Assembly: GCA_017449765.1 (NCBI GenBank)
Contig: JAFTFE010000167.1
Coordinates: 1 to 33,152 of the forward strand
Origin: Lachnospiraceae bacterium
Lineage (GTDB): Bacteria > Bacillota > Clostridia > Lachnospirales > Lachnospiraceae
Direction: 5' to 3'
DNA: 33,152 bases
Shown: positions 13,877 to 22,840 of the stretch, piece after piece
How positions within the stretch are numbered: position 1 is the stretch's first letter
Layout of the letters: each line of letters starts with the position of its first letter
The notes under the pieces: generated by a model
Told to the model about the DNA's origin: nothing
Seen by the model: only the letters and a program-made list of their open reading frames with translations
Database searches by the model: none
Program-made: the position numbers and the translations under genes

Positions 13877-14452
13877 ATGATTGAGAAGCTGGCTGATAAA
13901 ATGATTGAATTTCAAGTGTCAAAAGGAACTATACATAGTGAGGACGCTAACATATACCGGTATGGATATATTTTGTTATTTGAAATTATTATTAATATAT
14001 TCATATCATTTTTAATGGGGATTCTGCTTGGGAAAATTCAAGAGGTTATTTTTTTTCTGCTGCTTTTTATCACACTAAGAAGTTTTTGTGGAGGATATCA
14101 TGCAAAGAGAATATGGGAATGTATTGTTTTATCAAATGCTGTTATGGCATGTGCAATAGTTATTAATATATATTTTGGCAAATATGTGCTGCCAGTTTTA
14201 TTGTATGTTACAATAGTAATTGTGTTATCGGTGATTATCTGTAGCATGGCACCTGTTGATAATAAGAATAAGAGGTTAAATGAAAAAGAGAGAATTTTTT
14301 ACAAGAAATGTTCAATAATTACGGCCATTATTGAAAATGGTATTGGGATTACTATGATATTACTAGGTCAATATAGCTTTGCTTATATTGTTATATATGT
14401 ATATATAATTCAGCTCATTTCAATTATTATCGGGAAAAGATGTAAAGGGTAA
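13877..14452 (+). CDS. agrB: AgrB-like autoinducer-processing membrane endopeptidase
   Basis: 191 residues, the normal AgrB length, with about five or six hydrophobic segments. The catalytic region RSFCGGYHAKRIWECIVLS places His75 and Cys82 at nearly the same positions as the His77/Cys84 pair of Staphylococcus aureus AgrB. The N-terminal amphipathic part (MIEKLADKMIEF...YRYG) and the mid motif APVDNKNKRLNEKE are also typical. It should cut the AgrD C-terminal tail and form the thiolactone. The only agrD in the window is 9 kb upstream, so pairing is inferred. No second agrD is visible next to it. Start ATG 13877 has only a modest ggtgat Shine-Dalgarno. Confidence 0.93.
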   Translation: MIEKLADKMIEFQVSKGTIHSEDANIYRYGYILLFEIIINIFISFLMGILLGKIQEVIFFLLLFITLRSFCGGYHAKRIWECIVLSNAVMACAIVINIYFGKYVLPVLLYVTIVIVLSVIICSMAPVDNKNKRLNEKERIFYKKCSIITAIIENGIGITMILLGQYSFAYIVIYVYIIQLISIIIGKRCKG

Positions 14453-14520
14453 CCCATATATAAGATTGTTGACGAAAAATGAAAATAAAAGTATTATTCT
14501 GATGGGAGGTGTAAGCTGTA

Positions 14521-16176
14521 ATGGAGGAAGAAGCAAATATTGGTGGATATGATAATAATGCTGTGATTGATGCGTGTGGCGTAAACATGTTTTCTGAATG
14601 GCTGATGCAGGCAGGAGGATTGTTTATGCCACATTTTGTTTATGGAGATAAGGTGCCTAATCTGGATGGACGTCTGGAAATATGTGAATTACAAAACGGC
14701 AAATACGTTCCTGTAAGAAGCTTTTATGTGCAAATAAAATCATTTGAACGCGATTATATCAATAGAAACAAGAAGAATCAATTGTCACAATATAAATACT
14801 TATGCGACACAAAGATATTTAACATTGTCAAAAGGAATGTAATTATGGATCCGGCATTGCTGGTGATGATTGATGTTAAGAAGAAAAGATTTTTCTTTAA
14901 GTACATAAGTGAGGATTATTGTGAAGAATTGAATATAAAATCAAGTATTAATAAGATGATATATTTTAATGATGACGATGAAATAGTCGATCGTAATGAA
15001 TGGTATAAGATTTTATATTCTATCCATAATAAATGTACCGAACTGAAAAAAAGGATGAAGGAAGCGCTTTATACGGAAATGAAAGATAATACATATGAAT
15101 CAACAGATCATGTGCCTGTCCAAATTATAGAGGCTTCAGAATACTATAATAGTATAATGGAAAAGGAGCTGTGGTTTATCAAACGTATGTATTTTCCTGA
15201 TGTATGGAAATTTGGTTTTGCATACGAGATGAAAAAGAATATAACAAGCATGGGAATTTATTATATATACAGGGATAAGGATGATGAACTGCTAAAAAGC
15301 TATGAGATGGATGAAGATTATCCGATGAAAATGATATATATGGGTAAGGATGAGCAGGATCCCATGAAGATGGTTAAAGATAATCTGGTAGGATATATAA
15401 AGAGATTTTTCAGCGAAATAATTGATTATACGTTATGTCCTGATGTTGTACTGGAGGAATTTTTGTATAATATATTAGATAAAAGAATAGGATTTGTACC
15501 AATAGCTGGAGAGGGAAAGAATAAAATATATCGTTATGGAACAGGAACCAATATATTGACGGAAAAGGATGTTAAGAAAATCGTAGGTAAGGGATATAAA
15601 AAATCCGAAATTATGCCGTTAGTATCACAGCTTCTAAGCAATGGAAAGGAATCGTTTGTCAGACCATTTATAGAACCGCAATCATATTATATAAAGAAAA
15701 AAACAAAAAATAGTGAACGTTTGGCATTCATTGAGGATACATATCGGATGGATCAGGAGAATATGAAAGAGTGGTTGTTAAATCTGGAGAGTTTTTTCTA
15801 TAGGTGCAAGGAATTATTTGGAGATGATTGTCTGCCGGTTTTTGATGTAACAACAAGATATGAATTGTTTTTTGATGAAAAAGATTACATCTATACAAAA
15901 AATGGAACATCATCAAATAATTATTGTTGTTGTGCGGAAGAGGTGTATGATGATGAGTCCTTTATAATTAATATTCATATTGTTAATAGCAAAAGGATGC
16001 CCTCAATTGGTAATGCTAACGACAGTAACTTTTTATTACATAGCTATGGATTGTATTCTATAAATGGTTACAGCTATATCAAATTGTGGAGATATATGCT
16101 GGAAATATTGTTTGTGAATTATATTAATGGAGAAAAAGAGCTGCTATCTCTTTCTGACTACATGAGCAGCAGATAA
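14521..16176 (+). CDS. DUF4365-like nuclease-domain protein
   Basis: 551 residues. The N-terminal 110 residues contain NMFSEWLMQAGG, PNLDGRLEI and SFYVQIKSFERDY. Spacing of Asp49, then Gln71-x-Lys73 fits the D...QxK core of the DUF4365 branch of the PD-(D/E)xK nuclease superfamily, seen in many defence-island proteins. The long remainder (about 120-551) is rich in charged and aromatic residues (LWFIKRMYFPDVWKFGFAYEM; NSKRMPSIGNAND) and I do not recognise it. A gggagg lies about ten bases before ATG 14521. It follows agrB after 68 bases without a clear terminator, so it may be co-transcribed. DNA or RNA cleavage is likely from the fold, unproven. Confidence 0.65.
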   Translation: MEEEANIGGYDNNAVIDACGVNMFSEWLMQAGGLFMPHFVYGDKVPNLDGRLEICELQNGKYVPVRSFYVQIKSFERDYINRNKKNQLSQYKYLCDTKIFNIVKRNVIMDPALLVMIDVKKKRFFFKYISEDYCEELNIKSSINKMIYFNDDDEIVDRNEWYKILYSIHNKCTELKKRMKEALYTEMKDNTYESTDHVPVQIIEASEYYNSIMEKELWFIKRMYFPDVWKFGFAYEMKKNITSMGIYYIYRDKDDELLKSYEMDEDYPMKMIYMGKDEQDPMKMVKDNLVGYIKRFFSEIIDYTLCPDVVLEEFLYNILDKRIGFVPIAGEGKNKIYRYGTGTNILTEKDVKKIVGKGYKKSEIMPLVSQLLSNGKESFVRPFIEPQSYYIKKKTKNSERLAFIEDTYRMDQENMKEWLLNLESFFYRCKELFGDDCLPVFDVTTRYELFFDEKDYIYTKNGTSSNNYCCCAEEVYDDESFIINIHIVNSKRMPSIGNANDSNFLLHSYGLYSINGYSYIKLWRYMLEILFVNYINGEKELLSLSDYMSSR

Positions 16177-16261
16177 ATATCTTATTGCTACTGTTAATTA
16201 TATAGTGCTAATTTAATTAAAAATTTGTAAAAATTGGCTTATTTTTAGTCATTATCATTAG

Positions 16262-16290
16262 TTGACGCTTTAATATTAAAGTGTTATAGT
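16262..16290 (+). promoter_or_regulatory. Sigma-A type promoter of the loaP leader
   Basis: TTGACG (16262-16267) and TATAGT (16285-16290) are spaced by 17 bases. Transcription would start near 16297, leaving a leader of about 330 bases before loaP. A second TTGACT at 16298-16303 has no well-spaced -10. Confidence 0.65.
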
Positions 16291-16474
16291 AACTTAGTTG
16301 ACTTATGAATTATGGTGAACTCATATTATACAGTAAATGAGGACAAGCCATAGCAACAATAAGTCATCGTTATAAGCTATTTAAAAGAAGGAAAATTGTA
16401 TTGAGCTAGTATATGCTGCCAGTACAGTCGGACGGTTTATATTGTGGTATTGGTCGGAACGTTTTCGTTGCGGT

Positions 16475-16605
16475 CATGGCGAAGCCATGTCTTTTTTGTC
16501 TCTTCGGCTTTGGAGGGATGATGGCGAAGCTATGCCCTTTTAAGCCTTCCCTTTTGGGAAGGTGTCGGCGTAGCCGACGGATGAGGCGTTTTGCCGAACA
16601 ACGCC
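16475..16605 (+). other. Hairpin array in the loaP leader (REP-like element and terminator-like stem)
   Basis: Four stems follow each other: CATGGC-gaa-GCCATG (16475-16489) with a T-rich tail, CCTTCCC-tttt-GGGAAGG (16545-16562), GTCGGC-gta-GCCGAC (16564-16578) and GGCGTT/AACGCC (16585-16605). A degenerate copy of the first stem is at 16521-16534. The block is distinctly richer in G+C than its surroundings, and its middle part, followed by ggatgagg, resembles dispersed REP-like repeats of clostridia. It could be a regulatory RNA leader for loaP or an inserted repeat. The rest of the 449-base gap (16177-16474) holds the promoter and otherwise AT-rich DNA without genes. Confidence 0.6.
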
Positions 16606-16625
16606 CATAAAAAAGGAGATAATCT

Positions 16626-17507
16626 ATGTGGTACGTTATCCAGACAATAAGCGGAAAAGAACATGAAGTATGCCTGTGGATCAACACATACGTTGACAAA
16701 GACAGTTATACAAGATGCTTCGTGCCCCTATATGAGGATGTCTGGAGAAAGGAAGGCATCGGTCATATAAGTATCAAAAGGCTATTTGCAGGATATATCT
16801 TCATAGAAACAGACACCCCTGATAAGGTTTACGAGGAGCTTAAGGGTCTTTCGAAAATGAGCGTACTGCTTTCGATAGAGAAAAAAACAGGCAGAGAATT
16901 CTTGTGCCTTCACAAGGAAGAGGAGGTATTCTTCGACACAATCCTTTCGGATGGACTTATGAAAGTAAGCTATATACACATGAATAAGCAGGGAAAACCG
17001 GACATAGTAATCGGACCGCTGCAATCCTACAAGGACAATATAGTAAGGCTGGATATCCCTCACAGAAGGGCAATAGTTAACATACCAATGCTAGGGGAGG
17101 AGAAACGCCTTAAGTTCGGGTTATGGCTTGATATAGATCCAAAGATATCATGGATAGAAGAAGAGAAGAATAATCGAAGAAATGACAGCACCGCTATAGG
17201 AAACCGCCCAGATAATCCGTGGGATTGGAAAGCATGGAAGCAGCATAACAAGGATAAGAAGAAATTATATATAGATAAGGATGTATTTGGTTACCGTGTC
17301 GGTGACTACATAATCAACACCACGGGAATATATGGCGATACACCCATGGAGATCACAAAGCTGCATCCTGAAAAGAACAGTGTTACGGTTAATGCGTTGC
17401 TGTTTGGAAGCATGACAGAGATCATGATGGGGATAAATGAGATAGAGGTTGTAAATGATTCGTCTGCAAGTGAAAATTGCGGGCGGTTTTATGTAAGCAA
17501 AGATTAA
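16626..17507 (+). CDS. loaP: LoaP-type processive antiterminator (NusG paralogue)
   Basis: 293 residues. The N-terminal NGN domain is clear: WYVIQTISGKEHEVCLWI, RCFVPLYEDVWRKEG and KRLFAGYIFIETDTPDKVYEEL. The C-terminal part has a KOW-like segment starting YRVGDYIINTTGIYG, ending near EIEVV. At 293 residues it is longer than housekeeping NusG (about 180) because of a basic, charged linker (about 175-220). LoaP proteins in Firmicutes control long polysaccharide and polyketide operons by letting RNA polymerase pass terminators. Aaaggag at 16612-16618 sets ATG 16626. Its base composition is less AT-rich than its neighbours. The polysaccharide locus starting 1.7 kb downstream is the likely target. 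Confidence 0.88.
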   Translation: MWYVIQTISGKEHEVCLWINTYVDKDSYTRCFVPLYEDVWRKEGIGHISIKRLFAGYIFIETDTPDKVYEELKGLSKMSVLLSIEKKTGREFLCLHKEEEVFFDTILSDGLMKVSYIHMNKQGKPDIVIGPLQSYKDNIVRLDIPHRRAIVNIPMLGEEKRLKFGLWLDIDPKISWIEEEKNNRRNDSTAIGNRPDNPWDWKAWKQHNKDKKKLYIDKDVFGYRVGDYIINTTGIYGDTPMEITKLHPEKNSVTVNALLFGSMTEIMMGINEIEVVNDSSASENCGRFYVSKD

Positions 17508-17778
17508 GAGCTAGTGGGTAATACAAGAAGATGAATCAAAGGTGTCCCTAGAGTATACAGTTATTTCGTAAAACAGAAGCTTAATAAGGAATATTATAAA
17601 GGTGATGAAGTGAAAGTTTATTATTGGATATCTTATGCGAGTAAGAAGAACGCCAAAGATGAGGTTATGAGATTTGAGATGGTGGAAGAGTAATAGAGTA
17701 ATAGACTAATAGAAATATATAGTGTGGAAGAGAGAGAAGACTTTAGGAACCGGAATGTAGAAATGTGGGGGAAATATT

Positions 17779-18399
17779 GTGAAAAAAGAATTTTTGGAAT
17801 TGTATAAAGAAGAAAAAAATAAAATCGAGGCTGATAATAAAGCATTGCTTGAGAAGATAAAAGAGAATCCTGTATTAGACAGAGTGGAATGTTTGTCCGT
17901 TCATTTTTCTTGCTGTATGTGTGAAGATATCGATTTTGTTCTCGAACTAATGGAAAAGAATTCAAAAGATAGATATATCTATAGTGTTATTAGGAATATT
18001 TGTGAGCAGGCTATTGAGTATAAATATCTATGCAAACATAACGAATATATAAAGGAATATTATGGTGGGAATATATTGGAAAAATATTCGGAAAAGACAA
18101 CAGATATAAATAAATTAAAAGCTTTAATGGGTGATGACAGATATTCAATAAAGCGAAATATTCGTGGTTGGGCTAAAGATATCGGAGAAGATGATGATAG
18201 TAACGCAAATGACGACATGTCGTTATATACAATATATCAATTATCTTCAACAGAGTATCACTAATCCTACTTTAATGAAATATCTAACTTGATTTCTGAA
18301 ATAGAAGATGAACAAGAAGAGAATTATGGAGAAATTGTATACACTATGCTGATATTTCTCTTAACAAAGTTTATGGACTCATATAATAAATGTGTATAA
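17779..18399 (+). pseudogene. DUF5677-like gene interrupted by an in-frame stop codon
   Basis: From GTG 17779 (gggggaaa upstream) the frame runs 161 codons to a TAA at 18262-18264, then stays open in the same frame for 44 more codons to TAA 18397-18399. The product would be about 206 residues. Segments such as IRNICEQAIEYKYLCKH and SLYTIYQLSSTEYH are like helical DUF5677 proteins, whose LYxxLSxxxH motif normally continues past this point. This makes a nonsense mutation likelier than a natural end. Its function is unknown. Gap 17508-17778 before it carries a short start-less open frame (about 17532-17692) ending in KNAKDEVMRFEMVEE, probably another remnant. Confidence 0.5.
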
Positions 18400-18493
18400 T
18401 CTGAAGCTTGATGTTCCCTGTGGTTAGTTTGTGTTAACTAAGATGAAGACAAGAAGACACACGAATGTGTAATAGAGGAATATAGTAAATTAG

Positions 18494-18525
18494 AGTCTGA
18501 TGCCTTTAGGGGTGTCGGACTTTTT
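18494..18525 (+). terminator. Intrinsic terminator downstream of loaP
   Basis: An 11-pair stem with several G-U pairs (18494-18504 with 18511-18521) is followed by a T run. It lies between loaP and the polysaccharide genes, the kind of barrier a processive antiterminator would have to overcome. Confidence 0.6.
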
Positions 18526-19215
18526 CATGTAGGAATGCTAATTAGAGAAAGTAATCTCTTTATCGTTTTGCACTGATAATGAATATTGTGAAAAATGTAT
18601 ATTAATACCGCAAATGTGTAATATTTTTGGGCATTTGCTTATCTGTTTATGAGCGTTTGCATATATTACGTATTCATGTAACGGATACGATTTCCTTTGA
18701 GGTATCTTATCCAAATTTTTTGTGAAAATCATCTGTAAGTTTGGTTTTAGTATATGGAGGTATATACCCATATTCTTTGAGTTTTGTCATATTCATATTT
18801 TTCAGACATCTGTATTTGAAATGACAGTTTTGTTGAATCAGTTATATGGAAAAATGATTTAATAATTGAATCGACTGCATTTGAATATATCTTTCTTAAA
18901 AGTGATAAAAGACATGAGATAAAAGATATTTTCAGTGAATATAGTTTTTACATAACGATGGAGCATTGACCACAAAGAATAGAAGCGGTATAGATGATTA
19001 TGTAGAATAAAACATTTTAACTAGTTCTTTTTGTAAATTGCAATTTATAATTGAGGATCATTATAATATGGCAATGTTTTTATACTACAAGTGTTTACAA
19101 AAATGTAACATTTATCGATAAATATTGGCTTTTTGCATGTAGAAGATGTTTTGTTATTTTATATGAGGGCATATAAAGAAAAAATCGTTGAATAATAAGG
19201 GGTGGGTTTGAGAAG
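18526..19215. other. Gene-free, probably decayed DNA before the polysaccharide locus
   Basis: About 690 bases without a convincing gene. A minus-strand frame of 77 codons (18538-18771) and a plus-strand frame of about 47 codons near 18816-18968 (no start codon) look like degraded coding remnants. A possible promoter, TTGCAA (19038-19043) with TATAAT (19062-19067) at 18-base spacing, lies 150 bases before the first glycosyltransferase. A small palindrome (atttatcgataaat) is near 19110. Confidence 0.4.
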
Positions 19216-20469
19216 ATGATGGTAAAAGGTAAGAATAAAGTCCCTACCCAACATGTGTTTATTATTGGAGCAAAGTCTATTGGACAGTATGGCGGTTATG
19301 AAACCTTTGTTGATCGTCTTATAGGAGAACACGAGCAAGAAGAATCTATTAAGTACCATGTAGCATGCAAGGCCAATGGTGATGGATATATGGATGAATC
19401 AAAGCTCGATGGGGTGAAAATTTTGAAAAAAAATAAGGGGGGGTCAATAATAGAATTTGAATATAAGAACGCACATGTATTTAAGATTCTATGCCCCAAT
19501 ATCGGCTCTGCGGTGGCTATATATTACGACATGATGTCGACACTTTATTCAATTAAGTACTGTAAGGATCATAATATTGAATATCCGATATTTTATATTT
19601 TGACATGTCGAATAGGATTGTTTATAGGTTATTTGTGCAAGAAAATGAAGGCAATTGGTGGAAAGTATTATTTAAACCCTGACGGACATGAATGGAAACG
19701 GGCAAAATGGTCTTTCCTGATAAGAAAATACTGGAAGTGGTCTGAAAAAAAGATGGTGATGCTGGCGGATTTAGTAATCTGTGATTCCGTGAATATTGAG
19801 AAGTATATTAAAAATGAATACAATATTGAGAATACCACATACATTGCGTATGGTGCTGATATTGAGAGATCATCACTTGTAGATGATGATACAAAGTTTG
19901 TAGAGTGGCTTGATAAGTATGGGCTGAAAGCTTGTCAGTATTATCTTGTGGTAGGTCGGTTCGTTCCAGAGAACAATTATGAGATCATGATAAAAGAATT
20001 CATGAAAAGTGATAGTGAACGAGACTTTGTTATAGTCACAAATATTAATGAAATATTTTTGGATGAACTTGAAAGAAAGTTAAGATGGAAGTCAGATTCA
20101 CGTATTAATTTTGTTGGAACAGTATATGACAAAGAACTTTTAAGAAAAATACGTGAGAATGCTTATGCTTATCTGCATGGACACGAGGTCGGGGGAACAA
20201 ACCCCAGTCTTTTAGAGGCTCTCGGGGCTACGGATTTAAATTTATTGTTTGATGTTGGCTTTAACCGAGAAGTTGCTGAAAATACGGCATTGTATTGGAA
20301 TAAAGATGAAGGGTGTCTTAGTAATTTGATTTCAAAGGTTGACGTTATGGATAGCGATCTGTATTCTGAATATGGTTTTAAAGCCAAAGAACGTATTAAG
20401 AGTGCATATAGCTGGTCTATTATTGGGGACAAATACAAGAGAGTGTGGAAGCAGGCAAATAAACACTAA
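19216..20469 (+). CDS. DUF1972-family glycosyltransferase (GT4, rhamnosyltransferase Cps2T/WchF-like)
   Basis: 417 residues with the two-Rossmann GT-B layout. The N-terminal DUF1972 signature is IIGAKSIGQYGGYETFVDRL, and LNPDGHEWKRAKWS follows mid-protein as in pneumococcal beta-1,4-rhamnosyltransferase Cps2T (WchF). The C-terminal half has YYLVVGRFVPENNYE and the GT4 donor-site stretch HGHEVGGTNPSLLEALG. It should add the second sugar to an undecaprenyl-linked primer on the cytoplasmic face of the membrane; rhamnose is suggested by the family only. First gene of the polysaccharide locus, with ggggtggg upstream; ATG 19219 is an alternative start. The 250-base gap after it (20470-20719) has no gene I can support. 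Confidence 0.85.
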   Translation: MMVKGKNKVPTQHVFIIGAKSIGQYGGYETFVDRLIGEHEQEESIKYHVACKANGDGYMDESKLDGVKILKKNKGGSIIEFEYKNAHVFKILCPNIGSAVAIYYDMMSTLYSIKYCKDHNIEYPIFYILTCRIGLFIGYLCKKMKAIGGKYYLNPDGHEWKRAKWSFLIRKYWKWSEKKMVMLADLVICDSVNIEKYIKNEYNIENTTYIAYGADIERSSLVDDDTKFVEWLDKYGLKACQYYLVVGRFVPENNYEIMIKEFMKSDSERDFVIVTNINEIFLDELERKLRWKSDSRINFVGTVYDKELLRKIRENAYAYLHGHEVGGTNPSLLEALGATDLNLLFDVGFNREVAENTALYWNKDEGCLSNLISKVDVMDSDLYSEYGFKAKERIKSAYSWSIIGDKYKRVWKQANKH

Positions 20470-20719
20470 AAACAAACAAAGTGAAGAGGTTATATGTAAT
20501 ACCCCAAAAGTGAAAAGTTATCCGCTATAGGCTGTTGAAACACCAAGATATCAAGTTGAAACATCAATATATAACTGATTAAAATCCGTTTTTAATAGAT
20601 TTATGAGCATTGAATGCCATGATATTCATCACTCTCGTTTCTGTTTTGAGAGGTAAAACAAATCAGAAAAACCTCAAAATCAATGATTTGGGGCTTGACA
20701 TAATAGGAAGGTGAATAAT

Positions 20720-21757
20720 GTGATAAATAAAAAAGAAGAATATGAATATATGAGGGTATTTGCTATATTAGCAGTGCTGCTTATACATTTTACTTATATG
20801 GGAATACTCCAGTACAGTGATACAGCATCTGCGGTACAACTGATAATTTATAATGGGATAAAAAATTTGATGTTGTGGGCTGTTCCGTGCTTTTTAATGC
20901 TAAGTGGGACTTTGTTATTGGATCAGAACAAGGAAATAAACTTTAAAAAGCTATACAACAAATACATAAAACGGATGTTTTTGGTATTATTAACTTTTGG
21001 ATTAGCTTTTTCGTGGCTTGAATTATATTTTGAAAGTCGAACTGTTATCAGTTTGAATCAGTTTGTAACTGCTATTATTAATGTTTTGACGGGAAATACA
21101 TGGGCACATATGTGGTATGTCTATTGCTTGATTGGATTATATTTATTGCTTCCAATGTGGAGAATAATAGCTATAAAAAGTACAGATACAGAAATAGTAT
21201 ATATTTTACTTGTTATGGCGGTATGTGAAGCAGTGTTGAGACTTCCCAATATAGTTAATGTAAATTTAGGTTTTTACAATCATATTTCCAGCATATATCC
21301 TTTTTGGTTTTTGATGGGAACAATTTGGAATAGAAAGCTTATTAATATAGCAAGAAAAACAAGCATTATGGTAATTTTTATTTCATCACTGTTGTTGCTG
21401 TTTGTGACATATATTGGAACGAAGTATTCAATAGATATAGGGATCCTTACAGGATATAATTCAATATTGGTAATTCCGCAAGCAATAGCTATTTATTCGG
21501 TAGTTGTACGTGAGAAAGCTTTTGAAAAAATAGGTGGCTTATTTATTAAAAAGTTGATGATAGAATTGGCAGATAAATCGTTTGGCATGTATCTTTTACA
21601 TATGTTTTTTATTAATTTTATATATAAAGTCATGAAAATAGATTTGTTTAAATTGAATTGGGGAGAGGTAGGTCTGATTTACTTTAGTATCGTAGTTTTA
21701 TCATATACCGCTTCAATGATTTTGAGAAAGTGCCCCTTGATAGGTAAAATTGTATAA
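20720..21757 (+). CDS. Acyltransferase family 3 membrane protein
   Basis: About 345 residues with roughly ten hydrophobic segments. The N-terminus EYEYMRVFAILAVLLIHFTY carries the His that is conserved in acyltransferase-3 (OafA/WecH type) proteins, and VPCFLMLSGTLLL and SFGMYLLHMFF are further family blocks. These transfer acetyl or similar groups to exported sugars. GTG 20720 is preferred over GTG 20711 because the latter overlaps the aggaagg site (20705-20711) that fits the former. A TTGACA at about 20696 may be part of a local promoter. It lies ahead of a GT2 gene in the same direction. Confidence 0.85.
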   Translation: MINKKEEYEYMRVFAILAVLLIHFTYMGILQYSDTASAVQLIIYNGIKNLMLWAVPCFLMLSGTLLLDQNKEINFKKLYNKYIKRMFLVLLTFGLAFSWLELYFESRTVISLNQFVTAIINVLTGNTWAHMWYVYCLIGLYLLLPMWRIIAIKSTDTEIVYILLVMAVCEAVLRLPNIVNVNLGFYNHISSIYPFWFLMGTIWNRKLINIARKTSIMVIFISSLLLLFVTYIGTKYSIDIGILTGYNSILVIPQAIAIYSVVVREKAFEKIGGLFIKKLMIELADKSFGMYLLHMFFINFIYKVMKIDLFKLNWGEVGLIYFSIVVLSYTASMILRKCPLIGKIV

Positions 21758-21769
21758 AGGTGGGCTTTG

Positions 21770-22738
21770 ATGATGGAGAGTAAGGATCTTATTAGTATTG
21801 TTATTCCGGTTTATAATGTAGAGGAATATCTTGGAAGATGTCTAGATAGTGTATTGGCTCAGACATACAAAAACACAGAGATAATTTTAGTTGATGATGG
21901 TTCCGAGGATAATAGCGGGATAATCTGTGATGAGTATAAGGAAAACAATGATAGAATAAAGGTGATGCATAAAAGTAATGGTGGCTTGTCGGATGCAAGA
22001 AATTCGGGAATAGAATTAGCTACAGGAAAGTATATAGTATTTGTTGATAGCGATGATTTTGTTGATGAGACAATGGTTGATTATTTATATAATCTTGTAC
22101 AACGAAATAATGCAGAGATTGGAATTTGTGACCCAGTTCATTGCTATCCGAATATGGAATATAAATTTGAATATCAAACAAAACAAATTTGTTATAACAG
22201 TGAAGAGGCAATAAAAGAAATGCTGTATCAGACTTCATTTCTTGTGTGTGCGTGTGGAAAAATCTATTTAAGGAGTGTTTTTGATAATATAAAGTTTACT
22301 AAGGGAATATTGTTCGAAGACAGTGCACTTATGTACCTATTGTTTGATAGAGTAGATAAAATTGTTTATGGAAATGCAAAATTATATGGATATATTCATC
22401 GGGAAAATAGTATTACAACGAATAATTTCTCTAGAAGAGACTGCGATATATTGAGTATATGTAATGAGATGGATGAATATTTTAAGAATCGTTCTTCTAT
22501 AACAAGATCATTATCTGCTTATCATATTTCTGCAGCATTGAGAATATATATGAATGCACCTCGAAATGGAAATTTCAAAAAGGAAATATCAGATTGTGAA
22601 CAGTATATTAACGATAATATAAATGATGTTTTATCAGACAAACGAATAAGAACTAAACTAAGATATGCATTAATCCTATACAAATATGCACGCTTTTTGA
22701 TGCCATATGTGTATTCTAGAGTTAACAGGTGGAAATAA
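21770..22738 (+). CDS. Family 2 glycosyltransferase (first of two)
   Basis: About 322 residues. GT-A signature blocks are ISIVIPVYNVEEYLGRCLDS, EIILVDDGSEDNS, GGLSDARNSGIELA and IVFVDSDDFVD, the last containing the DxD-type metal site. The C-terminal part holds a conserved acidic FEDSALMYLLF typical of capsular GT2 enzymes (catalytic base region). It transfers a sugar from a nucleotide donor to the growing repeat unit. Start ATG 21770, six bases after aaaggtggg; a second ATG follows immediately at 21773. Confidence 0.9.
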   Translation: MMESKDLISIVIPVYNVEEYLGRCLDSVLAQTYKNTEIILVDDGSEDNSGIICDEYKENNDRIKVMHKSNGGLSDARNSGIELATGKYIVFVDSDDFVDETMVDYLYNLVQRNNAEIGICDPVHCYPNMEYKFEYQTKQICYNSEEAIKEMLYQTSFLVCACGKIYLRSVFDNIKFTKGILFEDSALMYLLFDRVDKIVYGNAKLYGYIHRENSITTNNFSRRDCDILSICNEMDEYFKNRSSITRSLSAYHISAALRIYMNAPRNGNFKKEISDCEQYINDNINDVLSDKRIRTKLRYALILYKYARFLMPYVYSRVNRWK

Positions 22739-22840
22739 AAAAACAGTTTTTTAATATTGTGGTTATGTTGAGTTTTTGATTATCGGTTTAGTTTTGCTTC
22801 TTTGACTTGCCGAATTCAAGTTTGAAGAATAGGAGAAAAG

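Noticed and set aside
16475-16605. Possible CRISPR or tandem repeat array
   Set aside because: Repeats are short, unequal hairpins without regular spacers; no cas genes are present.
16413-16610. 65-codon plus-strand ORF in the loaP leader
   Set aside because: It is made of translated hairpin repeats (MAK.. blocks, RCRRSRRMRR), has no ribosome binding site and overlaps the structured leader.
17602-17692. Short GTG-started ORF between loaP and the DUF5677-like gene
   Set aside because: Too short; the frame extends upstream without a start codon, so it looks like a remnant rather than a gene.
18538-18771. 77-codon minus-strand ORF
   Set aside because: No recognisable domain, no ribosome binding site, isolated in decayed DNA opposite to all neighbours.
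20470-20719. Possible insertion sequence remnant after the first glycosyltransferase
   Set aside because: No transposase frame or clear terminal inverted repeats could be traced by eye.
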